43,896 nt of DNA from Bacteroidaceae bacterium (lineage in GTDB: Bacteria > Bacteroidota > Bacteroidia > Bacteroidales > Bacteroidaceae): the NCBI GenBank assembly GCA_017547205.1, contig JAFYQH010000050.1, positions 1 through 43,896 of the forward strand, given 5' to 3'. The notes beneath the pieces are model-generated. The model was not told the DNA's origin, ran no database searches, and saw only the letters and a program-made list of their open reading frames with translations. How positions within the stretch are numbered: position 1 is the stretch's first letter; every line of letters begins with the position of its first letter. This document shows, piece by piece, positions 1-8,230 of this stretch. A program made the translations under genes and the position numbers.

Positions 1-1
1 A

Positions 2-508
2 ATGGTAAAGGCCGATGAGGCAGTAAGCACAGCATGGAGCAATGTCGAGAACCAGTACCAGCGCCGTGCCGACCTTATCCCCAATCTTGTAAATACAGTA
101 AAGGGCTATGCCGCTCACGAGAAGGAGACGCTCGATGCTGTCGTGTCGGCCCGTACGCGTGCGACACAGGTCACCGTCAATGCCGATGACTTGACACCCG
201 AGAAACTGCAGGAGTTCCAGAAGGCGCAGGGTGAGGTGGGTGCAGCTCTCGGCCGTCTGCTTGCCATTACAGAGTCCTATCCCGATCTCAAGGCCAACCA
301 GAACTTTCTTGAGCTTCAGGCACAGCTCGAGGGTACTGAGAACCGCATAAGCGTTGAACGCCGCAATTTCAATGAGGTGGCCAAGAGTTACAATACATCA
401 ATACGCACATTCCCCAAGAATATACTTGCCGGCATGTTCGGTTTTGAGAAACGTCCTTATTTCGAGGCCCAGGAGGGTGCAGAGAAAGCTCCAGAGGTTC
501 AGTTCTGA
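2..508 (+). CDS. lemA: LemA family protein, 3' part (5' end outside the window)
   Basis: The 168 residues match the conserved core of LemA proteins, with the run ENQYQRRADLIPNLVNTVKG close to the start. LemA proteins normally begin with about 20 hydrophobic residues that anchor a periplasm-facing helical bundle. Here the frame opens at the window edge inside the DEAV segment, so that anchor is missing only because the window starts here. The first Met is internal and not the true start. The role of LemA is poorly defined; in Bacteroidales it often precedes a TPM-domain membrane protein, but here the next gene is a flavodiiron protein with its own promoter. Family assignment is secure, function is not. 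Confidence 0.93.
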   Translation: MVKADEAVSTAWSNVENQYQRRADLIPNLVNTVKGYAAHEKETLDAVVSARTRATQVTVNADDLTPEKLQEFQKAQGEVGAALGRLLAITESYPDLKANQNFLELQAQLEGTENRISVERRNFNEVAKSYNTSIRTFPKNILAGMFGFEKRPYFEAQEGAEKAPEVQF

Positions 509-536
509 TAAATGCGGCTATTTAAAGTTAAAGAAT

Positions 537-567
537 CTTGCCGGGTTGCAATAGCCTTCCCGGCAAG
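537..567 (+). terminator. GC-rich hairpin after lemA
   Basis: CTTGCCGGG pairs perfectly with CCCGGCAAG across a 13-nt loop, 28 bases after the lemA stop. Only a weak T-rich tail (TTGTT) follows, so this is a probable but not textbook intrinsic terminator. Confidence 0.6.
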
Positions 568-589
568 TTGTTCATTAACCAAGTTTTTG

Positions 590-597
590 TTACCTTC
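590..597 (+). promoter_or_regulatory. Putative -7 element for the flavodiiron gene
   Basis: TACCTTCG matches the Bacteroidales -7 consensus TAnnTTTG at all but one base, 27 bases before the ATG at 624. It lies between the lemA hairpin and the next gene, as expected for an independent promoter. Confidence 0.4.
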
Positions 598-623
598 GTA
601 ATGTATTATATCGGATTTAGACT

Positions 624-1781
624 ATGGAAATATCACCAGCAATAAAATATGTGGGTGTCGATGACCTCGACATTGACCTTTTCGAGAGCCAGTATATCGT
701 CCCCGACGGAATGGCATATAACTCATACATAATCTTCGATGAGAAGGTGGTGATAATGGATACCGCCGATGCTCGTAAGGGTGCGGAGTGGTGGAGCAAT
801 GTCGAGAGAGCGCTGGACGGGCGCACTCCCGATTACCTCGTTGTGCAGCATGCCGAGCCCGACCATGCATCTTTGATAGCAGAAGTAATGGAAAAGTACC
901 CGTCAATAAAGGTTGTAGCTACTGCTGCGGCCATAAAGATGCTTCCTCAGTTCTTCGGTGGAATAGACTTTGTGGAGCGCGGCATAGCAGTGAAGGAGGG
1001 TGACACACTTTCATTGGGTTCGCATACATTGCAGTTCTTCGTTGCTCCTATGGTCCACTGGCCCGAGGTAATGGTTTCCTATGAGCAGAGCGAGAAGGTC
1101 CTCTTCTCGGCCGATGCGTTCGGCAAGTTCGGTGCCCTGTGCAACGGAGGCGGTTGGGAATGCGAGGCACGCCGTTATTACTTCAACATATGCGGCAAAT
1201 ACGGCATGCAGGTACAGAACCTTCTCAAGAAGGCCGCAACACTTGATATAAAGACCATATGCCCACTTCACGGCCCTGTGCTTACAGAGAATCTGGGCCA
1301 TTACATAGGGCTTTATGATACATGGAGCAAGTATGAACCCGAGACCGAGGGCGTCTTCGTGGCATATGCATCGATACATGGCGGGACTGCAGTTGCAGCA
1401 AACCGCCTTGCAGACATTCTGCGCGCGCAGGGTGCGCCCAAAGTCGTTGTCAGCGACCTCTCGCGTTGCGATATGGCCGAGGCCGTCGAGGATGCCTTCC
1501 GCTATAGCCACATGGTTGTGTGTGCAGCATCGTACGATGCCGATGTGTTCCCGCCCATGCACGACTTCCTGCATCATCTGAAAATCAAGAACTTCCAGAA
1601 ACGCAGGGTTGCCATCATGGAGAATGGTTCATGGGCACCCACAGCAGGCCGTGTCATGCGCGTCATGCTCGAGAGCATGAAGGAGATAGAGATTGTGGAA
1701 CCTATGGTTACCATACGCTCACGCATGAAGGATAGCGATGTAGCAGCCATGGAGCGGTTGGCTGCAAGCCTGTTGCAATGA
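624..1781 (+). CDS. fprA: FprA-type flavodiiron protein (O2/NO reductase)
   Basis: This cytoplasmic flavodiiron protein (385 aa) reduces oxygen to water, or NO to N2O, and so protects anaerobes. The N-terminal half is a metallo-beta-lactamase-like di-iron domain with the ligand motif HAEPDH (residues 76-81); further ligand candidates lie in VHWPEV, SADAFGKFG and PLHGPVL. From about residue 247 a flavodoxin domain begins (VAYASIHGGTA, the FMN phosphate loop). Length is typical of the minimal two-domain class, with no extra rubredoxin module, so a separate electron donor is needed. It is a single-gene unit between the lemA hairpin and a strong terminator. Oxygen versus NO preference cannot be read from sequence. 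Confidence 0.93.
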   Translation: MEISPAIKYVGVDDLDIDLFESQYIVPDGMAYNSYIIFDEKVVIMDTADARKGAEWWSNVERALDGRTPDYLVVQHAEPDHASLIAEVMEKYPSIKVVATAAAIKMLPQFFGGIDFVERGIAVKEGDTLSLGSHTLQFFVAPMVHWPEVMVSYEQSEKVLFSADAFGKFGALCNGGGWECEARRYYFNICGKYGMQVQNLLKKAATLDIKTICPLHGPVLTENLGHYIGLYDTWSKYEPETEGVFVAYASIHGGTAVAANRLADILRAQGAPKVVVSDLSRCDMAEAVEDAFRYSHMVVCAASYDADVFPPMHDFLHHLKIKNFQKRRVAIMENGSWAPTAGRVMRVMLESMKEIEIVEPMVTIRSRMKDSDVAAMERLAASLLQ

Positions 1782-1803
1782 CAGGTAATCTCTTCCCAGT
1801 AGT

Positions 1804-1858
1804 AAAATGGCACACACCCCGAAAGTTGATAAAAGAGTTTTGGGGTGTGTGCCATTTT
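1804..1858 (+). terminator. Strong intrinsic terminator of the flavodiiron gene
   Basis: A stem of about 17 bp (AAAATGGCACACACCCC with GGGGTGTGTGCCATTTT) closes a 21-nt loop and ends in a T run, 22 bases after the stop codon. The stem is nearly symmetrical and could also act in reverse on transcripts from the convergent PI-PLC gene. From 1861 to 2063 I see no recognisable gene. Confidence 0.88.
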
Positions 1859-2063
1859 TAGGGTAGCGAGGTGTGCCGTTATATTGCCCAAAACGCAATA
1901 CCGAGTGTTTCCGGAGCGCCTAATCACAAACGAGAAGATTGTAGAAACAAAACTGCATATATTCTCCAAGAATAAAGGCACTTACGATTATGCAGACATC
2001 ATTGAGTTGCTGTTACTGCCACAGCCTTAAGCCTGCACCCCATCCGTCGGGGGCTGTACTCCA

Positions 2064-3083
2064 TCATAGATTCTGCTCAACGATAAGTTGCACGAGCCGG
2101 CCTCCACAGGTGGAGAAATCGGCCCAGTGGGATACTCCACCCTTCACCTTGTCGGCACCGGCAAAGTCCATGAGCATTATACCCAACGGAGCTTTCCCGC
2201 GTTTGCTTATGAAGTCTATGAGAATGGGATGCAATGCTGCTGCATTCTGTTTATAGCCCGATGTCGTGGCAACTGGAGTAACCCCCAACCATGTAGTGCA
2301 GTAGCCGCTCAGGAAGCTGATTGTCCATACATCCTTCGGTGCTTTGCCTGCAAGAGTAATGAAATTGAGCACTGCCTTGCATTTCGCATGGCGTTTCTCG
2401 TCATCGGTAGGCGCATAGTAGTCCTGTACCTGCAGACGGACACTCTCGCCGGTTGAATAGGAAGTGATGCGTGCATCGGTGGTACCCGTGTCATTGTGAG
2501 TCCAACCCGAAACGACAGCACCCTTGCTGGTTCCCGTATATGCATTGCGGCTGACTAACAGTATTTTGCCGCGCAAGTCGCCGACCGTCATGCCTGGTTT
2601 GAACACGGCTGCCTTACTGCCGAGCGCCTCGATATGCTCACCTATAGCTTGTGGCCACTTCTGGCGGCCCGAGTTCTTTTCGGCTTCGCTCTCCTCGCGT
2701 ATGAGCACTATCGCGAACTCTGTAGGATTCTCGTCAAGCTTTGCCGACAATATATCGAGGGCCTCGCGGAAAGAGACTTTTGTCTTTATTGTACCATGAT
2801 ATATGCCCAATTCGTCCTTATCGTATGCAGGACGCAGATCGAATGCACGTACACCGCAATCCCACATAGCTGCCAGTTTGAGGGTTTGGGTCTTGCCGAA
2901 GCCACCAAGGAAGAGCAATCCCTCACCTGTAGCCGCATCATGGGCACCGGGTATTGACAATGATGACACAAGGCGGTTGTTGTCAATGCCGGCCAGCCAA
3001 CTCTTGCCGTCGAACGACTGCGCATTTAGCACAAGACAACATGCAGAAAGAACAAAGAGGATTCGGTAACGTAGTTTTTCCAT
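2064..3083 (-). CDS. Secreted phosphatidylinositol-specific phospholipase C-like protein
   Basis: The protein has 339 aa with an N-terminal signal peptide (hydrophobic ILFVLSACCLVLNA, cleavage near residue 21), so it is exported to the periplasm or beyond. The PI-PLC X-box signatures are present: SIPGAHDA with catalytic His48, RAFDLRP (residues 79-85), and YHGTI with the second catalytic His96. In this family the enzyme cleaves the phosphodiester of a phosphoinositol lipid, giving diacylglycerol and a cyclic inositol phosphate. Calcium ligands of eukaryotic PLCs are not evident, which fits the bacterial metal-independent type. The inositol phosphate synthase gene 2.6 kb away is suggestive. 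Substrate is unproven: host phosphatidylinositol or the cell's own inositol lipids are both possible. Confidence 0.85.
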   Translation of the reverse strand: MEKLRYRILFVLSACCLVLNAQSFDGKSWLAGIDNNRLVSSLSIPGAHDAATGEGLLFLGGFGKTQTLKLAAMWDCGVRAFDLRPAYDKDELGIYHGTIKTKVSFREALDILSAKLDENPTEFAIVLIREESEAEKNSGRQKWPQAIGEHIEALGSKAAVFKPGMTVGDLRGKILLVSRNAYTGTSKGAVVSGWTHNDTGTTDARITSYSTGESVRLQVQDYYAPTDDEKRHAKCKAVLNFITLAGKAPKDVWTISFLSGYCTTWLGVTPVATTSGYKQNAAALHPILIDFISKRGKAPLGIMLMDFAGADKVKGGVSHWADFSTCGGRLVQLIVEQNL

Positions 3084-3106
3084 AGAAATCGGATTTTGGG
3101 TTTCCG

Positions 3107-3114
3107 CAAAGATA
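3107..3114 (-). promoter_or_regulatory. -7 element of the PI-PLC gene
   Basis: On the minus strand TATCTTTG fits TAnnTTTG exactly, within the longer string TTGCATTATCTTTGC that recurs at other promoters in this window. It lies 23 bases before the ATG at 3083. Confidence 0.6.
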
Positions 3115-3261
3115 ATGCAAAGTCGGCCAGAATTTTTCCTTTTACTGTGCGAATTAATTTACGAGCAACGCTTTTGTAATGATTCCTCCATAAGTTACAG
3201 TTGAAAAATTTGGATTTCATGCAGCTTGATATTACTTTTGGAGAAATTCAAAACTAAAGAC

Positions 3262-4113
3262 ATGAATAAGACTTTAATAACAGCATTAATGGCTGTACTT
3301 TTATTTACGGGATGTAACAGCAAGACGGAGAGAATAAATGATTTGCAGAGGATGGGGTTGAACGGCAAGATTTCTAAGATTGTAATAGTCACCCAATCGG
3401 CCTGGGTTAGCAATGGCATGACAAAGGTTGCCTCCACAAAATCGGATAGACACTTTAACAACCTTATTCTGAAGTTTGACGAGAACGGAAACATTGTAAG
3501 CAGGACCAAGAAGAGACATAGCAGAACCTTGGAGGATATAACCTATGAGTATGACGAGAACGGTCTCTTGACAGCGAAAATATCAAACAAGGATTACAAT
3601 AATGTAAACTTCAAGGATATATATGAATATGACGGCGATAACATAAAAAGCATAATAAGGTTCGACGGCAATGGTGACGAAATAGGGAAAACTTGTTATG
3701 AATACAACGGAGACGGTATCATCATCAAGAAAGAAATATTCAAGAACGGAAACTTGGTTTCACTTGACACTTTGCTGAGCAAGGAGACGAATTGCGAGAT
3801 ATGGGAAGTTTCGGACAAGAATGGGACAGACTGTGCTGAATACATGTATGAAAATGGTCTTTTAAAGGAGAGAATATGCGGCGACCAGTCATCATCATTC
3901 GAAAGAGACGAACATGGCAATATCATTAAAAGCTATAATGGCATGGTATCGCCCGAAGGAGAGGAACTCTTCAGCAGCAAGGCAGAAGATGGCGTACATA
4001 TATACGAATATAAATATGATGATAACGGAAACTGGAAGTCAAGAAGAGAGTATTACGGAGAAAATAAAAAACTAAAGTTTCTTATCTCGCGCAAAATATC
4101 CTACGAAGATTGA
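3262..4113 (+). CDS. Lipoprotein with YD/RHS-like repeats
   Basis: The chosen start gives MNKTLITALMAVLLFTGC, a lipoprotein signal with lipobox LFTGC; an upstream TTG at 3226 in the same frame would only add a non-signal extension. The mature protein (about 265 aa) carries repeated tyrosine-aspartate units: YEYDENG, YEYDGDN, YEYNGDG, YMYENG, and a C-terminal YKYDDNGNW. This is the beta-strand repeat pattern of RHS/YD proteins, here in a short lipoprotein of the type common in Bacteroidales. It lacks the toxin tail or long shell of true RHS toxins. It is single and unlinked to neighbours; function is unknown. Confidence 0.8.
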   Translation: MNKTLITALMAVLLFTGCNSKTERINDLQRMGLNGKISKIVIVTQSAWVSNGMTKVASTKSDRHFNNLILKFDENGNIVSRTKKRHSRTLEDITYEYDENGLLTAKISNKDYNNVNFKDIYEYDGDNIKSIIRFDGNGDEIGKTCYEYNGDGIIIKKEIFKNGNLVSLDTLLSKETNCEIWEVSDKNGTDCAEYMYENGLLKERICGDQSSSFERDEHGNIIKSYNGMVSPEGEELFSSKAEDGVHIYEYKYDDNGNWKSRREYYGENKKLKFLISRKISYED

Positions 4114-4194
4114 GATGAGCCCTATAGTGCCTGGGCACCAGGAATACATAATGGAAAAAAGAGTTGTCTTTTAATCCTTTTTTTCATAAGTTTG

Positions 4195-4220
4195 CAAGGA
4201 CTGCGTCAGCGTAGTCCTTG
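4195..4220 (+). promoter_or_regulatory. Hairpin in the leader of the lipoamide dehydrogenase gene
   Basis: CAAGGACT pairs with AGTCCTTG around a 10-nt loop, ending 28 bases before the ATG at 4249. No T run follows, so it looks like a leader structure rather than a terminator. Function unknown. Confidence 0.45.
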
Positions 4221-4248
4221 TACTATTAACAGACAAAAAAGACATCAT

Positions 4249-5592
4249 ATGTACGATTTGGCAATTATAGGTGGAGGCCCTGCCGGTTACGTTGCAGCCG
4301 AGACTGCGGGAGCAAAAGGCCTGAAAGTTATTCTTTTCGAGAAACGTGAACTCGGGGGTGTATGCCTGAATGAAGGCTGCATACCGACAAAGACATTGCT
4401 CTACAGCGCGAAAATGTATGACCACGCGACTGGTGGCAAGAAGTATGGAGTGACAGCCGCCGATGTCACGTACGAGTACAAGAAGATGGCCGACCGAAAG
4501 ACAAAGGTTGTACGTAAGCTGGTGGCAGGAATAAAGATGAAAATGGAGTCACACAACGTGGAGGTCGCACGAGGGGAGGCTGTCATAACAGGTGGCGATT
4601 CCTGTACAATCAACATAACGTGCGGCGATCAGGCATATTCTGCGAAAAAACTAATCATATGCACCGGCAGCGAAGCATTCGTACCACCAATTCCCGGCAT
4701 CGAAGGGAATACATCAGTTATGACGAACCGAGAAATGCTCGCACTTACCGAGGCTCCGGAGAGCCTTATTGTGATTGGTGGCGGAGTCATCGGTATGGAG
4801 TTTGCAAGCCTGTACAACAGCCTGGGAATACCCGTTACCGTCATAGAAATGATGCCAGAGATTCTGGGTGGCATGGACAGGGAGATTAGCGAAATGCTTC
4901 GCGGAATATACGCAAAGCGTGGGGTCAGGTTTAGCATACAGTGCAAGGTTACACGTATTGATGGTAACATTGTCCATTATACCGATGCCGATGGCAACGA
5001 ACAGACAGCCGAAGGGGACAGAATTCTCGTGAGTGTAGGACGTAGGCCCGTGCTTAAAGGATTCGGGCTTGAGAATATTGCCGTGGAGACAGAACGGGGT
5101 ATCAAGGTGAATGAACACATGCAGACAAACATGGACAACGTATATGCAGCAGGTGATGTTACAGGCTTCTCAATGTTGGCACACACGGCAAGCCGTGAGG
5201 CCGAGGTTGCAGTAAACCACATTCTTGGTATTGACGACCGTATGGAGTATAACGCTATTCCGGGAGTGGTATATACGAACCCCGAGGTGAGCTGCGTGGG
5301 GCTTACCGAGGAACAAGCTATAAAAGAAGGCACAGAATATATTCTGCACAAGTTGCCCATGACCTATGCCGGCCGTTTTGTGGCCGAAAACGAGGGGCAG
5401 ACAGGGCTGTGCAAGGTTCTTGTATCGCCCGAAGACAAAGTTCTTGGCGTGCACATGTTAGGCAATCCCTGTAGCGAGTTCATATGCGCTGCATGCATGG
5501 CAATCACTAACGGACTTACCGTACAGCAGTTGAAACGTGCAGTGTTCCCACATCCTACAGTGTGCGAGATACTCAAAGAGTGTGTGTGTTGA
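4249..5592 (+). CDS. lpdA: Dihydrolipoyl dehydrogenase (E3)
   Basis: This flavoprotein oxidises dihydrolipoamide with NAD+ and is the E3 subunit shared by 2-oxoacid dehydrogenases and the glycine cleavage system. The start at 4249 places the FAD loop IIGGGPAGYVAAE at the extreme N terminus; 19 extra codons upstream lack family features. The redox disulfide is in GGVCLNEGCIPTK (Cys39, Cys44), the NAD-binding glycines are in VIGGGVIGMEFASL, and the C-terminal HPTVCE contains the active-site His-Glu pair. The 447-aa length is typical. No E1, E2 or gcv genes are adjacent, so its partners must lie elsewhere. Confidence 0.95.
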   Translation: MYDLAIIGGGPAGYVAAETAGAKGLKVILFEKRELGGVCLNEGCIPTKTLLYSAKMYDHATGGKKYGVTAADVTYEYKKMADRKTKVVRKLVAGIKMKMESHNVEVARGEAVITGGDSCTINITCGDQAYSAKKLIICTGSEAFVPPIPGIEGNTSVMTNREMLALTEAPESLIVIGGGVIGMEFASLYNSLGIPVTVIEMMPEILGGMDREISEMLRGIYAKRGVRFSIQCKVTRIDGNIVHYTDADGNEQTAEGDRILVSVGRRPVLKGFGLENIAVETERGIKVNEHMQTNMDNVYAAGDVTGFSMLAHTASREAEVAVNHILGIDDRMEYNAIPGVVYTNPEVSCVGLTEEQAIKEGTEYILHKLPMTYAGRFVAENEGQTGLCKVLVSPEDKVLGVHMLGNPCSEFICAACMAITNGLTVQQLKRAVFPHPTVCEILKECVC

Positions 5593-5621
5593 TATACAGT
5601 ACAATTTCCCCAAAAGATAGG

Positions 5622-5672
5622 CCTGAATATGATTTTATAAAGAAAAAACATTTTGCTGTACATTCAGGTTTG
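5622..5672 (+). terminator. Possible terminator after lpdA
   Basis: CCTGAAT at 5622-5628 can pair with ATTCAGG at 5662-5668, followed by TTTGTTTT, but the loop is long (33 nt). Weak support. Confidence 0.3.
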
Positions 5673-5714
5673 TTTTACTGGAGATATTTTTCTTTTTAAA
5701 TAAAGGATTTGGTA

Positions 5715-7016
5715 ATGCGCAACAATAATATAAAGCCGGCAAATGGCAAGCTGGGAGTAATGTGTATAGGTCTTGGAGCTGTGGCGACCACTACCATAAT
5801 CGGCACGTTCATGGCGCGCAAAGGGCTGGCAAGACCCATAGGGTCGTTTGCCTGCGAAGGAGTGATGAGACTGGGCAAAGACCGCGAGAAATGTTACAAG
5901 GAGGTAAAAGACATAATACCCCTTGCCGGGTTGGATGACGTTGTGTTCGGAGCATGGGATATCTACGACGACAATGCATATGATGCAGCAATCAAAGCCA
6001 ATGTGCTGAAGAAGGAGGATATTGAACCTGTAAAGGACGAACTTTGCGCCATACGCCCCTACAAGGCACTGTTCGACAAAAGCTACGCAAGCAACATTGA
6101 CGGCCCGAACGTAAAGACCGGCGGTAACCGTTGGGAGCTCACGGAACAGTTGCGAGAGGATATACGCTGTTTCAAGGCTGAACACGGATGTGAAAGGGTT
6201 ATAGTGATATGGATTGCAAGTACCGAGAAGTTCATAAGCCGTAACGACAAGGTGCACGGCAACATCGTTTCCCTGGAGGCCGCAATGAAGGCCGATGACA
6301 CTACAAACATAGCACCAAGCATGTGTTATGCTTATGCAGCCATGCGCGAGGGATGCCCGTTTGTGATGGGTGCCCCCAACCTCTGCATCGACATACCTGC
6401 CATGAGGGAGCTTGCCGAAAAGACAAGAATCCCCATCATGGGCAAGGACCTGAAGAGCGGACAGACAATGATGAAGACAGTGCTTGCACCGGCATTGTTC
6501 ACCCGCCAGCTTGGAGTGAGAGGATGGTTCTCGACAAACATACTCGGCAACCGCGACGGTGTCGTACTGGACAACCCAGAAAACTTCGAGACAAAGAGAG
6601 CTAGCAAGACATCGGCTTTGGACAACATTCTCGACAGCACTGTATATCCCGGGCTATACGGCGACATGTACCACAAGGTATGCATAAACTATTACCCGCC
6701 ACGCGGTGACGAGAAGGAGAGCTGGGATAATATTGATATTTTCGGTTGGATGGGATACCCGATGACTATAAAAGTGAATTTCCTGTGCCGTGACTCCATT
6801 TTGGCAGCCCCGTTGGTGCTCGACCTTATACTGCTTGGCGACCTGTCACTGCGTGCAGGAGAATACGGCATACAGGATTTCCTTTCATTCTACTTCAAGG
6901 TGCCGGACCACAAGGATGGGGATAAACCTATACACGACCTTTTCAAGCAGTTCGCAATGCTCAAGAACAAGATACGCCTGCTGGCCGGTTACGAAGCCGA
7001 TCAGGAGCTGGACTAA
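5715..7016 (+). CDS. Inositol-3-phosphate synthase
   Basis: The enzyme converts glucose 6-phosphate to 1L-myo-inositol 3-phosphate using NAD+. In Bacteroides this step feeds inositol phospholipids and inositol sphingolipids. The NAD-binding glycine loop is CIGLGAVATT near the N terminus. Other family features are VIWIASTE, the block AGKDLKSGQT-like GKDLKSGQTMMK, and the C-terminal FLCRDSILAAPLVLDL. An ATG at 5715 with AAAGGA seven bases upstream is preferred over a TTG two codons earlier. The 433-aa length suits the bacterial form. Inositol-lipid genes are not next to it; the only related neighbour is the secreted PI-PLC. Confidence 0.92.
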   Translation: MRNNNIKPANGKLGVMCIGLGAVATTTIIGTFMARKGLARPIGSFACEGVMRLGKDREKCYKEVKDIIPLAGLDDVVFGAWDIYDDNAYDAAIKANVLKKEDIEPVKDELCAIRPYKALFDKSYASNIDGPNVKTGGNRWELTEQLREDIRCFKAEHGCERVIVIWIASTEKFISRNDKVHGNIVSLEAAMKADDTTNIAPSMCYAYAAMREGCPFVMGAPNLCIDIPAMRELAEKTRIPIMGKDLKSGQTMMKTVLAPALFTRQLGVRGWFSTNILGNRDGVVLDNPENFETKRASKTSALDNILDSTVYPGLYGDMYHKVCINYYPPRGDEKESWDNIDIFGWMGYPMTIKVNFLCRDSILAAPLVLDLILLGDLSLRAGEYGIQDFLSFYFKVPDHKDGDKPIHDLFKQFAMLKNKIRLLAGYEADQELD

Positions 7017-7107
7017 AAGCTCAAGAATATACAAAAGATACATTATTTTTGCATAAGCACAAAAAAATATCTAAAAATAGGAGGAAATTGTCTAAATATA
7101 TCTACTT

Positions 7108-7134
7108 TTGCATAATAAAGGAATAAATATGCAA
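7108..7134 (+). promoter_or_regulatory. Candidate ArgR operator over the arginine promoter
   Basis: TTGCATA (7108-7114) and TATGCAA (7128-7134) form a perfect 7-bp inverted repeat with a 13-bp spacer ending just before the argR ATG. The left arm overlaps a -7-like TACTTTTG (7103-7110). A third TTGCATA lies at 7049-7055 in another -7-like context. The position, over the promoter of a regulator gene that starts its own pathway operon, suggests autoregulation by ArgR. Binding itself is inferred. Confidence 0.5.
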
Positions 7135-7136
7135 TC

Positions 7137-7619
7137 ATGAAGATAAAAAACTCGCGTCTTGAAGCTATACGCCTTATCTTGTCGACAAAGGGTATAGGTA
7201 GTCAAGAAGAATTGCTGAACGAGCTTGCAAGAGAGGGATTCAAACTTACACAAGCTACGCTATCGCGTGACCTGCACCAGCTGAGGGTTGTAAAATCCGT
7301 AGGCGCAAACGGAAGTTACAGTTATGTACTGCCGCGTTCAGAACGGTACAGGCATGGCGGAACTGACGGTGACGTACTCCCCGTTTCACAGGAGATCGAT
7401 ACCACCGGTTACCGTTCAATAAGATTTTCAGAAAATATTGCAGTGATACATACCACACCGAGCTATGCGGGCACATTGGCATACAAAATAGACAACTGCG
7501 ACTTTCCCGAGATTATAGGCACAATCGCCGGTGATGACACCATAATGTTAGTCATGGCAGAAGGAGTGAACAGGACAGCTGTATTGAGAGCATTGAAAAC
7601 AATTATACCTGGTATTTGA
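7137..7619 (+). CDS. argR: Arginine repressor ArgR
   Basis: This 160-aa protein is a full-length ArgR. The N-terminal winged helix includes GSQEELLNELAREGF and the recognition-helix motif QATLSRDLHQL. The C-terminal oligomerisation and arginine-binding domain carries IIGTIAGDDTIMLV, the usual GT(I/L)AGDDT signature. With arginine as corepressor ArgR binds operators and shuts off arginine synthesis. It is the first gene of the arginine operon, and 11 bp separate its stop from the likely start of the next gene. Confidence 0.95.
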   Translation: MKIKNSRLEAIRLILSTKGIGSQEELLNELAREGFKLTQATLSRDLHQLRVVKSVGANGSYSYVLPRSERYRHGGTDGDVLPVSQEIDTTGYRSIRFSENIAVIHTTPSYAGTLAYKIDNCDFPEIIGTIAGDDTIMLVMAEGVNRTAVLRALKTIIPGI

Positions 7620-7630
7620 AATGTATTGAA

Positions 7631-8209
7631 ATGAAGGATATTGATGAACACGACGACGGTATTGAGGTAATCATTGCAAATGCCTCGCACGAGAAGTACG
7701 TCGACGAGATACTTGATACAATAGTGGCTGCGGCAAAGGTACGCGGCACTGGTATTGCAAAGCGTACACACGAATACGTTGCACAGAAAATGAAGGAGGG
7801 CAAGGCGATAATAGCACTCGCCGGCGAGGAGTTCGCAGGATTCTGCTATATCGAGAGTTGGGGCAACAAGCAGTATGTCGCCAATTCAGGCCTCATAGTA
7901 AGGGAGAAGTTTCGCGGACACGGACTTGCACGGCGCATAAAGCAAAGGGCGTTCAGGCTCTCACGCGAGATGTGGCCCAATGCCAAACTCTTCGGACTCA
8001 CCAGTGGTGGAGCTGTAATGAAGATAAATACCGAATTAGGATACGTACCCGTTCCTTTCTCGGAACTGACCGATGACGAGGCATTCTGGAAGGGCTGCCA
8101 GGGATGCGTGAACCATGATGTCCTAATGCGCACCGACAGACGTTACTGCATCTGCACGGCAATGCTATACGACCCGGCCGTGCATGGCAAGAAAAAGAAT
8201 GAACAATAA
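7631..8209 (+). CDS. GNAT acyltransferase of the arginine operon (probable N-acylglutamate synthase)
   Basis: This 193-aa protein has a GNAT fold: the acyl-CoA pyrophosphate loop is in VREKFRGHGLARRIK (R/Q-x-x-G-x-G/A), and FAGFCYIESW forms the preceding strands. A TTG at 7616 overlapping argR is possible, but the ATG at 7631 is preferred. Its place between argR and argG implies the missing first step, acylation of glutamate. It is unlike the long ArgA or ArgJ enzymes. Bacteroides fragilis is known to use succinylated ornithine in this pathway (its transcarbamylase acts on N-succinylornithine), so the acyl donor may be succinyl-CoA rather than acetyl-CoA. That choice is inference. Confidence 0.82.
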   Translation: MKDIDEHDDGIEVIIANASHEKYVDEILDTIVAAAKVRGTGIAKRTHEYVAQKMKEGKAIIALAGEEFAGFCYIESWGNKQYVANSGLIVREKFRGHGLARRIKQRAFRLSREMWPNAKLFGLTSGGAVMKINTELGYVPVPFSELTDDEAFWKGCQGCVNHDVLMRTDRRYCICTAMLYDPAVHGKKKNEQ

Positions 8210-8230
8210 TTGAAAAGAACTATACCATAT

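Noticed and set aside
1845..2030. 61-codon plus-strand frame after the flavodiiron terminator
   Set aside because: It begins inside the terminator stem, has no recognisable motif and no promoter of its own.
3226..3261. Upstream TTG start for the YD-repeat lipoprotein
   Set aside because: It would place 12 residues before a clean lipoprotein signal peptide and disrupt export.
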